DNA of 46,899 bases from Legionellaceae bacterium (GCA_030696305.1 JAUYSP010000019.1:1-46899), one strand, 5' to 3'; shown: positions 25,092-32,970, counted from the stretch's first letter. Program-made: numbers and translations. Notes: generated by a model not told the origin, from the letters alone.

Positions 25092-25838
25092 ATGAAATAT
25101 TTAGATGTTCGAAATGTAACAGTCGATATTCCAGTTTTTGATTCTAGTCGCAGTTTGCGTAAATCATTATATAACCGATTAGGTGGCACCATTAAACAAA
25201 CCACAGGGAAACACGTTTGTGTGCGTGCTTTAGATAATATCAGCTTTAGATTAGAAGAAGGTGATCGCGTAGGGCTGGTGGGGCACAACGGAGCTGGCAA
25301 ATCCACCTTGCTTAATGTACTTGCTGGTATTTATTTACCTCATACAGGTTCGATTAAAACTTCCGGAAAGGTAACGCCACTATTTAATATTAGCTTAGGT
25401 TTAGATATTGATGATACTGGATACGAAAACATATACACGATTGGTATGTATCTAGGTTTAACCCGACAAATCATTGATTCAAAACGAGATGACATTATTG
25501 CATTCAGTGAGCTAGGCGATTTTATTCATTTACCAGCCAGAACTTATTCTAGTGGTATGTTATTACGACTTAGTTTTGCAATTGTTACCTCTTTAGAAAC
25601 AGATATTTTATTAATGGACGAAGGAATTGGTGTAGGTGATGCCAATTTTGCAAAGAAAGCCACAGAACGGCTTGAGTCTTTTTATGAAAAAATAGGGATA
25701 TTAGTCATTGCCTCTCATTCGGATGATCTGATAAAAAAAATGTGTAATAAAGCAATATTGCTCGAGCATGGAAAAATTATCAAAATAGGTCCAGTGAATG
25801 ATATTTTGGAAATGTACCACCAGGAAGTGGTTTCTTAA
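25092..25838 (+). CDS. wzt: ABC polysaccharide exporter ATPase (Wzt-type, short form)
   Basis: 248 residues from ATG 25092, which has AGGAAGG 8 nt upstream; GTG 25083 and ATG 25086 are too close to that site. Walker A G-H-N-G-A-G-K-S-T (64-72), signature Y-S-S-G-M (152-156), Walker B I-L-L-M-D-E (172-177), and switch His in A-S-H-S-D-D. The protein ends shortly after the nucleotide-binding domain, so the C-terminal carbohydrate-binding domain of long Wzt proteins is absent; short forms usually do not need a chain-terminating modification for export. It closes the 9.2-25.8 kb operon. Confidence 0.92.
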   Translation: MKYLDVRNVTVDIPVFDSSRSLRKSLYNRLGGTIKQTTGKHVCVRALDNISFRLEEGDRVGLVGHNGAGKSTLLNVLAGIYLPHTGSIKTSGKVTPLFNISLGLDIDDTGYENIYTIGMYLGLTRQIIDSKRDDIIAFSELGDFIHLPARTYSSGMLLRLSFAIVTSLETDILLMDEGIGVGDANFAKKATERLESFYEKIGILVIASHSDDLIKKMCNKAILLEHGKIIKIGPVNDILEMYHQEVVS

Positions 25839-25860
25839 ATGAGAACCACCCAGATTGTAG

Positions 25861-25888
25861 GTCAGTTCAGCATCTACACTCAACTGAC
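25861..25888. terminator. Possible hairpin after wzt
   Basis: GTCAGTT (25861-25867) and AACTGAC (25882-25888) are a perfect 7-bp inverted repeat with a 14-nt spacer, 22 bp after the wzt stop. There is no T-run, so intrinsic termination is uncertain; together with the element that follows it may end the operon. Confidence 0.3.
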
Positions 25889-25894
25889 AGAGAG

Positions 25895-25977
25895 CACGTC
25901 ATCCAGAGCGCAGTCTTTTTGCGCGAAGGATCTCCTGAATGTTGCACAATCCGAGATCCTTGGCTCAGGATGACGTG
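25895..25977. repeat. 83-bp palindromic intergenic element with GTCATCC ends
   Basis: Perfect terminal inverted repeat CACGTCATCC (25895-25904) and GGATGACGTG (25968-25977), plus an inner perfect pair AAGGATCTC (25926-25934) and GAGATCCTT (25953-25961), and GAGC/GCTC between them. Transcribed RNA would fold into one long bulged hairpin. It belongs to the widespread GTCATCC...GGATCT class of dispersed bacterial repeats and is related to the in-frame copy at 14772-14804. Confidence 0.8.
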
Positions 25978-25995
25978 TCCGGGGAGTTACCTTAA

Positions 25996-26880
25996 ATGAA
26001 AAATGCATTAATCATTGGCATTGACTCCACCATTGGAAACGCGCTACGTCAAGAATTGACGACAGCTGGCTGGGCTGTTTTTGGAACAACTCGCCAAAAG
26101 CATCAAATGCAAGAAAACATCTTTTATTTAGATCTGGAGCATGTCGATGCATTCCACATAGAACTACCATTAGATGTTGTTTTTTTATGTGCAAGCGTAA
26201 CCAAAATAGCAACTTGCCGAGCTAATCCAGAATATTCACAACTTATCAATCGAGATGCACAAATTGCATTAGCACAATATTTCTTAAATAAATCAATTCA
26301 CGTGATTTTTCTATCAACAGTAGCCGTTTTTGATGGCCAAAAACCAGCTTATCGAATAGATGACATTCCAAATCCTACTACTATTTATGGAGAGCACAAA
26401 GCTGCGGCTGAACAAGCAATAATGGAAATGTCAGGAAAATGTTCTATTGTGAGATTATCTAAAGTATTAACCACCGATTACCCCCTTATTATGAATTGGC
26501 TTGATGCTCTTAAACAGGAGCGACTTATTGAGCCTTTCCATGATTTGCAGCTTTGTCCTATTTCTATTAATGTCGTAACCTATTGCTTAAAAGAAATTGC
26601 AAGACGAAGCTTATTTGGTATTATTCATCTCTCAGGAGAACAGGATGTGACTTATCTGGATGTTGCTATTTATTTAGCTGATGCTATGAATATAGGACGA
26701 AATTTAATAAAATCCAAATCGATTTTAGAGGTAGGTATGATGCCCAATGAAGTACTTCTTCACACTTCTTTAGATTATAGCGAATCGACAAAACTATTTG
26801 GAAACAAAGCGTGCTCATTGTCTGACACATTAAATGAAATGTATGGAACAACTTGGTATGAGACGAATGTATTTCAATAA
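25996..26880 (+). CDS. RmlD-like sugar-nucleotide reductase (SDR)
   Basis: 294 residues. N-terminal I-I-G-I-D-S-T-I-G (6-14) is a variant of the G-x-x-G-x-x-G dinucleotide motif with Asp in place of the second Gly. F-L-S-T-V-A-V-F-D-G and Y-G-E-H-K-A-A-A-E supply the Ser/Thr and Y-x3-K of the active site, in the style of dTDP-4-dehydrorhamnose reductase. It most likely reduces a 4-keto-deoxysugar. It stands alone between a palindromic repeat and a 354-bp gap, so it may be read through from the wzt operon or have its own promoter; GGGGAG lies upstream of the ATG. Confidence 0.78.
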   Translation: MKNALIIGIDSTIGNALRQELTTAGWAVFGTTRQKHQMQENIFYLDLEHVDAFHIELPLDVVFLCASVTKIATCRANPEYSQLINRDAQIALAQYFLNKSIHVIFLSTVAVFDGQKPAYRIDDIPNPTTIYGEHKAAAEQAIMEMSGKCSIVRLSKVLTTDYPLIMNWLDALKQERLIEPFHDLQLCPISINVVTYCLKEIARRSLFGIIHLSGEQDVTYLDVAIYLADAMNIGRNLIKSKSILEVGMMPNEVLLHTSLDYSESTKLFGNKACSLSDTLNEMYGTTWYETNVFQ

Positions 26881-27234
26881 GCTATATCGTAATTAATTTC
26901 TTGGTTTCTCATGAGATTAAGGATAGAGTGTGGATCTACTATGAGTTTTTGTATGGATTTTATCCTGCTACCTGGGGTGATCCTTGAATAAACAAGTATT
27001 CGTTTTTTATCCAACTTTAAAATAAAACTATTGCATGTAATTAATTATACATGGTATTGTTTGCTCAAAAAACGACGAATAACAAGGACGAATAACAAGA
27101 TTGTCGCGTTAACAATGAAGTTAGAAAAAAATCATAATAAATAAGAGATTTTTATGATTCACTAAAGTAACTAAAGTAATTCCATTTAAATATTGACACT
27201 ATATTCAATATAATACTTGCCTAGGGAAGGGTGT
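26881..27234. other. 354-bp intergenic region with direct repeats and an inverted repeat
   Basis: No gene seen. It holds a perfect tandem duplication GACGAATAACAAG (27075-27087, 27088-27100), a second direct repeat CTAAAGTAA (27162-27170, 27171-27179), and an inverted repeat AATCATAA (27130-27137) with TTATGATT (27152-27159). These lie within 160 bp upstream of the GT2-SDR fusion gene and could be operator sites. It also marks a shift to more AT-rich DNA. Confidence 0.7.
27186..27214 (+). promoter_or_regulatory. Possible promoter of the 27-kb gene block
   Basis: TATAAT at 27209-27214 is a perfect -10, 20 nt before the chosen ATG. At the proper distance upstream only TTAAAT (27186-27191) is found; a perfect TTGACA (27193-27198) is just 10 nt away, too close to act as its -35. 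The 12-mer ATATAATACTTG here (27208-27219) recurs exactly upstream of the second E1 alpha gene (30902-30913). Confidence 0.4.
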
Positions 27235-28998
27235 ATGCACAATAAATTAGGGATCAAAACAAAAATATCTTTGCGCGAACGATCCATTTCTGTTTTATTG
27301 CCAGCTTTAAATGAAGAGAAAAACTTAAAACCTACGGTTGAGCGTTTGCAGCAAGCTTTAAATGTTACTATGGATCAATATGAACTCATTATTATTAATG
27401 ATGGTAGTTCAGATAAAACAGGTGAAGTCGCCGATCAATTAGCAGCTCAGTTTGATAATATAAAGGTAAAGCATAATTCTTTATGCACGGGGCTGGGTAA
27501 TGTGTATGTGCAAGGTGCTGAGCTTGCTACCATGAATTATTTTTCCTATATCCCAAGTGACAATACATGGCCGTATCGCTCATTTGTTGAGCTTTTTGGG
27601 AACATGGGAAAAGCAGATATTATTACCTCATTTTCTAGTAATCCGGGAGTTAGACCCTGGAGTAGAAGAATAGTATCCAAGTCTTTCACAAAAACTATGA
27701 ACTTATTATTTGGTCTAGATCTTAAATATTTTAATGGCTTAACGATTTATCCTATAGAATATTTAAAGAGAAGGCCTATTTCAACATACGGCTTTGGATT
27801 TCAGTCTGAAGCTTTAATTAAAGCATTACAATTAGGTTACTCATTTATAGAGTTAGGCTTACCTATAGATGAACGCACAGCTGGTGGTTCTAAAGCTGTA
27901 AATATTAAGAATATTACGAGTGTTATTAGTACTATTTTTAGGATGTTTTGGAGTGTAAGAGTAAGTAAAAATTGGATTAAAAATCAAGTTGATCATAGTC
28001 CTTATAAAAAAAATACGTTGTTAGATGGAGCATTACCTCATTCAAATTTTAGTGCAGATGAAAATGGTTTTAAAAACGATGATAGTCGACCTCGTCAACA
28101 TGCTGTTAAAAATGATCCATATATAATTGTGGTAACTGGAGCAAGTTCGGGTATTGGAGCTGAACTAATTAAAAAATTAGCAGAAGATGGTCATCAGGTT
28201 TTTGCATGCGCAAGAAGTAAAACAAAACTAGAAAAAGCAACAAATAATGGTGAATTTGCTGAATTTACTGTTTGTGATGTTTCAGATGAAGAGCAAGTTT
28301 CGACTTTTGCAAAAATGTTAGAAAGTAAAGTTGATAGAGTGGATGTCTTAATTAATTGTGCTGGAAAATTTGGAGCTATTGGGAGCATTGAGGTAGCTAA
28401 TAGTGACGAATGGTTAGATACTATAAAGATAAATTTGTTTGGTCCTTATTTGACAACGAAGAAATTATTAAATCTTTTAAAGCAATCGAAACATCCGCGT
28501 GTAATTAATTTTTCCGGCGGTGGGGCATTTAATCCATTCCCAAATTTTAGTGCGTATGCTTGTTCAAAGGCTTCTTTAGTTAGGCTTACAGAAACATTGG
28601 CAATAGAATTAGCTCCATTTGGAATTATGGTTAATGCCTTGGCTCCAGGAAGAATTGCAACGCCAGCCCACGAAGCTATATTGTCTGCAGGTGCAACATT
28701 AGCAGGCTCTGCTCACTTCAAAAAGACCCAGCTCTTAATGACAGAAGGTGGGGCTTCCATGTCAAAAGTTATTGATTGTGTTCGTATGATGTTAACAGAA
28801 AAAATGTACGGTTTAACTGGTAAAACGATTAGTGCTAATTTTGATCCTTGGGATACCAGTTCATTTCAGGATAGTCTTATGGATATTTCAAGGTCGGATC
28901 TGTATACCATGTGTCGAATGAATATTGTCAATTTACCAGAGGGTAAACTTAAGGCACGAATGTCCACCGCTTGGGCGAAGCATGGTATAAAATTATGA
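27235..28998 (+). CDS. GT2 (polyprenyl-phosphate sugar synthase-like)-SDR fusion protein
   Basis: 587 residues from ATG 27235 (GGGAAGG upstream; a TTG at 27217 would overlap the -10 box). Residues about 17-245 are a GT2 domain like dolichyl/undecaprenyl-phosphate sugar synthases: V-L-L-P-A-L-N-E-E (20-28), N-D-G-S-S-D-K-T (55-62), and I-P-S-D-N-T-W (106-112) at the metal-site position. A charged linker (about 250-295) joins a classical SDR: T-G-A-S-S-G-I-G (301-308), N-C-A-G (374-377), S428 and Y441-x3-K445, then a 100-residue extension. Fusing these activities suggests that a lipid-linked sugar is made and then reduced or epimerised in place, as the separate SDR DprE2 does for decaprenyl-phosphate sugars. 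It overlaps the next gene by 4 bp. Confidence 0.85.
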   Translation: MHNKLGIKTKISLRERSISVLLPALNEEKNLKPTVERLQQALNVTMDQYELIIINDGSSDKTGEVADQLAAQFDNIKVKHNSLCTGLGNVYVQGAELATMNYFSYIPSDNTWPYRSFVELFGNMGKADIITSFSSNPGVRPWSRRIVSKSFTKTMNLLFGLDLKYFNGLTIYPIEYLKRRPISTYGFGFQSEALIKALQLGYSFIELGLPIDERTAGGSKAVNIKNITSVISTIFRMFWSVRVSKNWIKNQVDHSPYKKNTLLDGALPHSNFSADENGFKNDDSRPRQHAVKNDPYIIVVTGASSGIGAELIKKLAEDGHQVFACARSKTKLEKATNNGEFAEFTVCDVSDEEQVSTFAKMLESKVDRVDVLINCAGKFGAIGSIEVANSDEWLDTIKINLFGPYLTTKKLLNLLKQSKHPRVINFSGGGAFNPFPNFSAYACSKASLVRLTETLAIELAPFGIMVNALAPGRIATPAHEAILSAGATLAGSAHFKKTQLLMTEGGASMSKVIDCVRMMLTEKMYGLTGKTISANFDPWDTSSFQDSLMDISRSDLYTMCRMNIVNLPEGKLKARMSTAWAKHGIKL

Positions 28999-29522
28999 AT
29001 CCTTTAGTTATCGCTTTAATTGCAGGCATTTTATATTTAATTCAAATTACCTTCATTTTTAATAGGTTTAATATTCAAAATAAAGCAAAATTGATGGTTA
29101 AGTTATGGGTCGTTAATTTACCAATGGTAGTCGCAGGTTGCTTTATATTTGATAAATATGAGATTTTTGGGAAAATTTATCAAATTAATAATTTTGAAGT
29201 TAGCCTTTTTTTAACGATTTTTTTCTATTTTTCAGGGTTTTTTGGTGGAATATTACAACTATATAATTTAGCAGATCGAGGGTTTTCACTTAGAGTGCTA
29301 ATTGACATGGAGGAAAATATTCAGCAAGGTGTATCGTTAAATAATGTCATGCAGAGATATAGCCAGGGAAAAGGGATTTCTTGGATGTATGAAAAGAGAC
29401 TCAATGATTTAAGTCAAAACGACTTAATTTTTATATTCCATAATTTAGTTGAAAATACTTCACGTGGTAATTGTTTATCAAGGTTATTCATTCAATTAAG
29501 AAAAATTATTAATTTACGCTAG
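28995..29522 (+). CDS. Unknown small membrane protein
   Basis: 175 residues from ATG 28995, which overlaps the fusion gene's TGA (ATGA), so translation is probably coupled; an earlier in-frame start at 28971 lies inside the fusion gene. There are three hydrophobic segments (about 4-22, 36-54, 67-90), then a hydrophilic C-terminal half with E-E-N-I-Q-Q-G-V-S-L-N-N-V and a helical D-L-S-Q-N-D-L. Family not recognised. Its coupling suggests it may anchor or assist the GT2-SDR protein at the membrane (inference). Confidence 0.65.
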   Translation: MNPLVIALIAGILYLIQITFIFNRFNIQNKAKLMVKLWVVNLPMVVAGCFIFDKYEIFGKIYQINNFEVSLFLTIFFYFSGFFGGILQLYNLADRGFSLRVLIDMEENIQQGVSLNNVMQRYSQGKGISWMYEKRLNDLSQNDLIFIFHNLVENTSRGNCLSRLFIQLRKIINLR

Positions 29523-29538
29523 AATAGATGGATTTGTT

Positions 29539-30069
29539 ATGTGTACTACCTTATTACTAAGTTTTTTTTGGTTTCTTATATTTATAATCACGCATAATGT
29601 TGCTTTTTTCGTACTTGATAATCAGTCAAGAGCAAAGATAATCATAAATACTTTCAAGTTGTCTATTTGTGCTTTATTTATTTCAATTTGGTTATATTCA
29701 AAATATAGTCATTTTTTCAATAATCATGAATTTTATCCTGTATTTTGGAATTATTTGTATGGCTTAGTTATTTCAGTATCTTTTTTTATATTATACATGC
29801 CATTTTATTATACTGTTGCATCATCATTGTCAATCCAATCAATGATCAAAATATTTGACAATAGTTTGGCTGGAAAAAACACAGAGCTTGACTGTTTACG
29901 TGAGCAATTTACTTCCAAAGAGTTAATGCAGGATAGAATGTCTCTTATGATTGACAATGGTTATATTTATGAATTTGAAAACAAATATTATTTAACTACA
30001 AAAGGAAAGAGAACGGCGAAAATTTTTTCTCAAATTAAAAATATATGGAAATTAGGGGCTGGTGGTTAA
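29539..30069 (+). CDS. Unknown small membrane protein with winged-helix-like tail
   Basis: 176 residues with four hydrophobic segments (about 5-24, 34-53, 70-92, and a weaker one near 95) followed by a cytosolic tail. The tail, S-K-E-L-M-Q-D-R-M-S-L-M-I-D-N-G-Y-I then Y-Y-L-T-T-K-G-K-R, looks like a helix-turn-helix plus wing (compare winged-helix proteins ending in L-T-x-x-G). The membrane part is in the position and size class of the previous gene, 16 bp upstream. Function unknown; no recognised family. Confidence 0.62.
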   Translation: MCTTLLLSFFWFLIFIITHNVAFFVLDNQSRAKIIINTFKLSICALFISIWLYSKYSHFFNNHEFYPVFWNYLYGLVISVSFFILYMPFYYTVASSLSIQSMIKIFDNSLAGKNTELDCLREQFTSKELMQDRMSLMIDNGYIYEFENKYYLTTKGKRTAKIFSQIKNIWKLGAGG

Positions 30070-30111
30070 TAAGTTGTTCGGTGATATTGTAAAAATTAGT
30101 GGAGAGTTAAA

Positions 30112-30690
30112 ATGAGACAATTAGTAAATTGTGAAGAAATACCGGAAGAATATCCTTTTATGATAAAGAAATACCAAGGATTTTTTTATGTAATATGTAG
30201 CGCTTTTAATTTGGTAGAGCATGATCTTAATCTTAATGATGCTTATCTACGTGCCTCTCAGAAACGTCAAGATTTAATTATTGAATTTAAAAAGATCGGC
30301 ATGAATATACCATCTTACAATTTAGGTGATATAAAAACTATTTCTCCCATACGTCGCACGGTGAAAAAATTATTCACTTTAGGGACTATATTATTTTTGA
30401 TTTTAGGCATGTATTTTGCCTCGATTATCACAGATAAAATAATCGAGCTTCCCTCATTATTAAAAGAAAAAATAAAAGCTAGCACAGTATCTATTGTTTC
30501 AAATCCGGATGCTTTATTTCGTGCTACGCAAACAATTGCACAAAAAATTGATACTGCTAATCCTGAAACCAAAGCGCAATTTCAGAGTAATGTTCGTAAA
30601 ATAGTACAATTTTTTGAGCCTATGATAGCTGAAATGGAGCCATTAAAGACGAATAAAATTATGCTAGAAAATGAGAAAAAACAGACATAA
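30112..30690 (+). CDS. Unknown single-pass membrane protein
   Basis: 192 residues; GGAGAG upstream of the ATG. A hydrophilic N-terminal region (about 1-82) rich in Glu, Lys and Tyr precedes one strong membrane helix (about 84-106: L-F-T-L-G-T-I-L-F-L-I-L-G-M-Y-F-A). A mostly helical C-terminal part with an Ala/Thr/Gln-rich stretch ends in charged residues. Third of three small unknown membrane proteins between the GT2-SDR fusion and the second E1-like pair. No family recognised. Confidence 0.6.
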   Translation: MRQLVNCEEIPEEYPFMIKKYQGFFYVICSAFNLVEHDLNLNDAYLRASQKRQDLIIEFKKIGMNIPSYNLGDIKTISPIRRTVKKLFTLGTILFLILGMYFASIITDKIIELPSLLKEKIKASTVSIVSNPDALFRATQTIAQKIDTANPETKAQFQSNVRKIVQFFEPMIAEMEPLKTNKIMLENEKKQT

Positions 30691-30724
30691 ATAGTTTCTG
30701 GTAATGAATCAGTATTCCTTTACT

Positions 30725-30800
30725 AGGATCTGTTGGGGCAATTCATATTTCGACATCCCGCGGGACGTAGGCCTTGTGGAAATGAATTGTCAACAGACCC
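30725..30800. repeat. Palindromic repeat element, copy C (most complete)
   Basis: Ends CTAGGATCTGTTG (30723-30735) and CAACAGACCCTAG (30791-30803) form an imperfect terminal inverted repeat, extended inward by AATTCAT (30740-30746) and ATGAATT (30782-30788). The centre has a perfect CCCGCGGG (30757-30764). TA sits outside each end (30723-30725 region and 30801-30802). It is the reference copy for the elements at 1411-1498 and 3285-3344. It encodes nothing and has the size of a miniature inverted-repeat element. Confidence 0.8.
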
Positions 30801-30880
30801 TAGTAATGTTTAATTAAATGAAAATAGATTGTGGTAGCATGATCGAATGCAGGGGGTTTATACAGCTTATTGTTAAAGAA

Positions 30881-30908
30881 TTGTAGCTGAAAGAGGCCAA
30901 AATATAAT
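30881..30908 (+). promoter_or_regulatory. Likely promoter for the second E1-like pair
   Basis: TTGTAG (30881-30886), a 16-nt spacer, and a perfect TATAAT (30903-30908), 19 nt before the ATG at 30928. The -10 region shares the exact 12-mer ATATAATACTTG with the one upstream of the GT2-SDR fusion, hinting at common control of the two transcripts. Confidence 0.5.
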
Positions 30909-30927
30909 ACTTGATTTAAGGTTTTGT

Positions 30928-31911
30928 ATGTACACGGAAAATGAAAATAGATATCGAGCACTTTATAAAGAAATTCTACGTCTACGTTTAAGCGAAGAAA
31001 AATTGACTGAACTATATAAGGCTCAAGAGATGCGAACTCCTACTCATTTTGGTACGGGGCAAGAAGCAATCGCGGTTGGTGTTTGTCAAGCTTTAGCTAA
31101 TGATGATGTCGTTTATAGTCATCATCGATGTCATAATCATTATTTAGCAAAAGGTGGGAGCTTTTTTAAGCTTACTGCTGAGTTATATGGTAGAGAGGCA
31201 GGATGCTCAAATGGTCGAGGTGGTTCGGTACACTTAACAGCTCGTGATCAGGGTTTCATTATTTCTTCAGCGATTTTAGCACAAACTATAGCCGTAGCTA
31301 CAGGCAGTGCTTTAGCCTTTAAAATGGATAACAATAAAAACGTCGCTGTTACTTTTTTTGGTGATGGAGCTTGTGAGGAAGGTGCTTGTTATGAAAGCTT
31401 AAATTATGCAGCAATAAATAAATTGCCTGTTTTATATGTTTGTGAAAATAATTTATATTCAACAGAAAGCACTGTTAAAATTAGACAACCCGAAGGAACA
31501 AGTTTGGCTGAGCGTGCAGCTGCTTTCATGGTGCCTTCTGAGACAATTGATGGAAATAATGTTTTTACGGTGTTCGAGACTGTGCAAGCTTTATTGCCTC
31601 AAATTAGAAAGGGTGGTGGTCCGTTTTTTCTGGAATGTATGACATATCGCTGGCGAGAGCATGTTGGTCCCAATTTTGATTATGAAGCGGGGGGCCGTAC
31701 CTACCGAACAGAGGAAGAGCAAAAATATTGGATTCAAAATAAATGTCCTTTAAAACAAGCTGAACAATTGTTATTTGAAAAAAATCTTGTGACACATGAT
31801 GAAATCGTTCACTGGAAACAAGAGCTGCAAGCAGAAATTGATTTAAGTGTAATCCATGCGAAAGAAAGTGCTTGGCCTAATATTGCGGATATGTACGCAA
31901 ACGTTGATTAA
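30928..31911 (+). CDS. Thiamine-diphosphate-dependent E1 alpha-like subunit, pair 2
   Basis: 327 residues, ATG with AAGG upstream. It shows S-H-H-R-C-H-N-H-Y-L-A-K-G-G (64-77), G-R-G-G-S-V, and a canonical ThDP motif from G-D-G (145-147) to E-N-N (173-175). It is related to the alpha of pair 1 across its whole length (shared M-R-x-P-T-H, G-Q-E-A-I, H-Y-L-A-K-G-G-S, A-E-L-Y-G). Neighbours are membrane glycosyltransferases and a flippase-like protein, not E2/E3. The role is likely carbon-unit transfer onto a sugar, possibly a different acceptor or donor than pair 1 (inference). The beta gene follows 13 bp after the stop. Confidence 0.85.
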   Translation: MYTENENRYRALYKEILRLRLSEEKLTELYKAQEMRTPTHFGTGQEAIAVGVCQALANDDVVYSHHRCHNHYLAKGGSFFKLTAELYGREAGCSNGRGGSVHLTARDQGFIISSAILAQTIAVATGSALAFKMDNNKNVAVTFFGDGACEEGACYESLNYAAINKLPVLYVCENNLYSTESTVKIRQPEGTSLAERAAAFMVPSETIDGNNVFTVFETVQALLPQIRKGGGPFFLECMTYRWREHVGPNFDYEAGGRTYRTEEEQKYWIQNKCPLKQAEQLLFEKNLVTHDEIVHWKQELQAEIDLSVIHAKESAWPNIADMYANVD

Positions 31912-31924
31912 AATGGAGTTTTTG

Positions 31925-32956
31925 GTGAGAAAAATTAAATATACAGATGCCTTATCTGAAGGTCTTGTTCAGGCAATGGATAGAGATCTTAATCTGTTTG
32001 TTACTGGTATTTCGGTAGACTATTCAGCTGGTGCTTTCGGAACAACAACTGAAGCATTAAAAAAATTTCCTACTCGTGTGTTTGATGCTCCGTCTATGGA
32101 AAATGCATTAACTGGAATAGCTATTGGTGCTGCAGCGATGGGGAAGCGGCCAATTATTTATCATCCACGTAATGATTTTATGTTTTTAGCGCTAGATCAA
32201 ATGATTAATTTGGCTGCTAAATGGAAATATATGTATGCGGGAAACGCAGGAAATATGCCATTAGTGGTAAGAACCGTAGTTGGTAAAGGTTGGGGACAGG
32301 GGGCTACTCACTCTCAGAGTTTACATAGTATTTTAGCGCATTTCCCAGGATTACATGTAGTGATGCCAGCTACTCCTTCGGATGCAAAGGGATTGTTGAT
32401 TGCCGCAACACAAAGCACTTCCCCTGTAGTTATTATTGAGCACAGAGCTTTGTATAATATCGAGGGTGAAGTTTCTGAAGAGTATTATTCAACACCTATA
32501 GGAAAAGCAAATACTCTTCGTGAAGGTAAGGATATAACCATTGTAGCCACTTCTTTGATGGTACAGGAGGCGCTAATTGCGGCCGAAAATTTAGAAAAAG
32601 AAGGTGTAGATGTAGAGGTAGTAGATATTAGATCTATAAGACCATTAGATGAAACTGCAGTTCTTAGATCTATAGAAAAAACTGGTCATCTTTTAGTTAT
32701 TGATACCAGTTGGGAGTTGTGTGGGTTTGCCAGTGAAATTGCTGCGTTAGCTGCTGAAAAAGGCTACTACTATTTAAAAGGTCCGGTGCGTCGTATGTCT
32801 TTAGCAAATTGTCCTGCACCAGTTTCTTATCCGCTAGAGACCGCTTTTTATCCCAAACCGTCTAATATTGCCAAGACAATTTTAACAATGTTAGGGAAAA
32901 ATAGTGATAACTTTGTGACCATTGATAAAGAGGATACGTTTAAAGGTCCCTATTAA
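31925..32956 (+). CDS. Thiamine-diphosphate-dependent E1 beta-like subunit, pair 2
   Basis: 343 residues from GTG 31925, chosen because GGAG sits 5-6 nt upstream and the protein then begins V-R-K-I-K-Y-T-D-A-L like other E1 beta chains; ATG 31913 is the alternative. It has P-S-M-E-N-A-L with the ThDP-activating Glu, A-L-D-Q-M-I-N-L-A-A-K-W, and G-K-G-W-G-Q-G-A-T-H-S-Q-S (H-S-Q retained, unlike pair 1). Transketolase C-terminal domain landmarks I-T-I-V-A-T-S-L and V-D-I-R-S-I-R-P-L-D follow. The C-terminus ends G-P-Y, and the pair 1 beta ends G-P-F. Confidence 0.87.
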   Translation: MRKIKYTDALSEGLVQAMDRDLNLFVTGISVDYSAGAFGTTTEALKKFPTRVFDAPSMENALTGIAIGAAAMGKRPIIYHPRNDFMFLALDQMINLAAKWKYMYAGNAGNMPLVVRTVVGKGWGQGATHSQSLHSILAHFPGLHVVMPATPSDAKGLLIAATQSTSPVVIIEHRALYNIEGEVSEEYYSTPIGKANTLREGKDITIVATSLMVQEALIAAENLEKEGVDVEVVDIRSIRPLDETAVLRSIEKTGHLLVIDTSWELCGFASEIAALAAEKGYYYLKGPVRRMSLANCPAPVSYPLETAFYPKPSNIAKTILTMLGKNSDNFVTIDKEDTFKGPY

Positions 32957-32970
32957 GGTGTAATTTTTGT

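Noticed and set aside
27193-27214. TTGACA and TATAAT as one promoter
   Set aside because: The boxes are only 10 nt apart, too close for a sigma-70 promoter.
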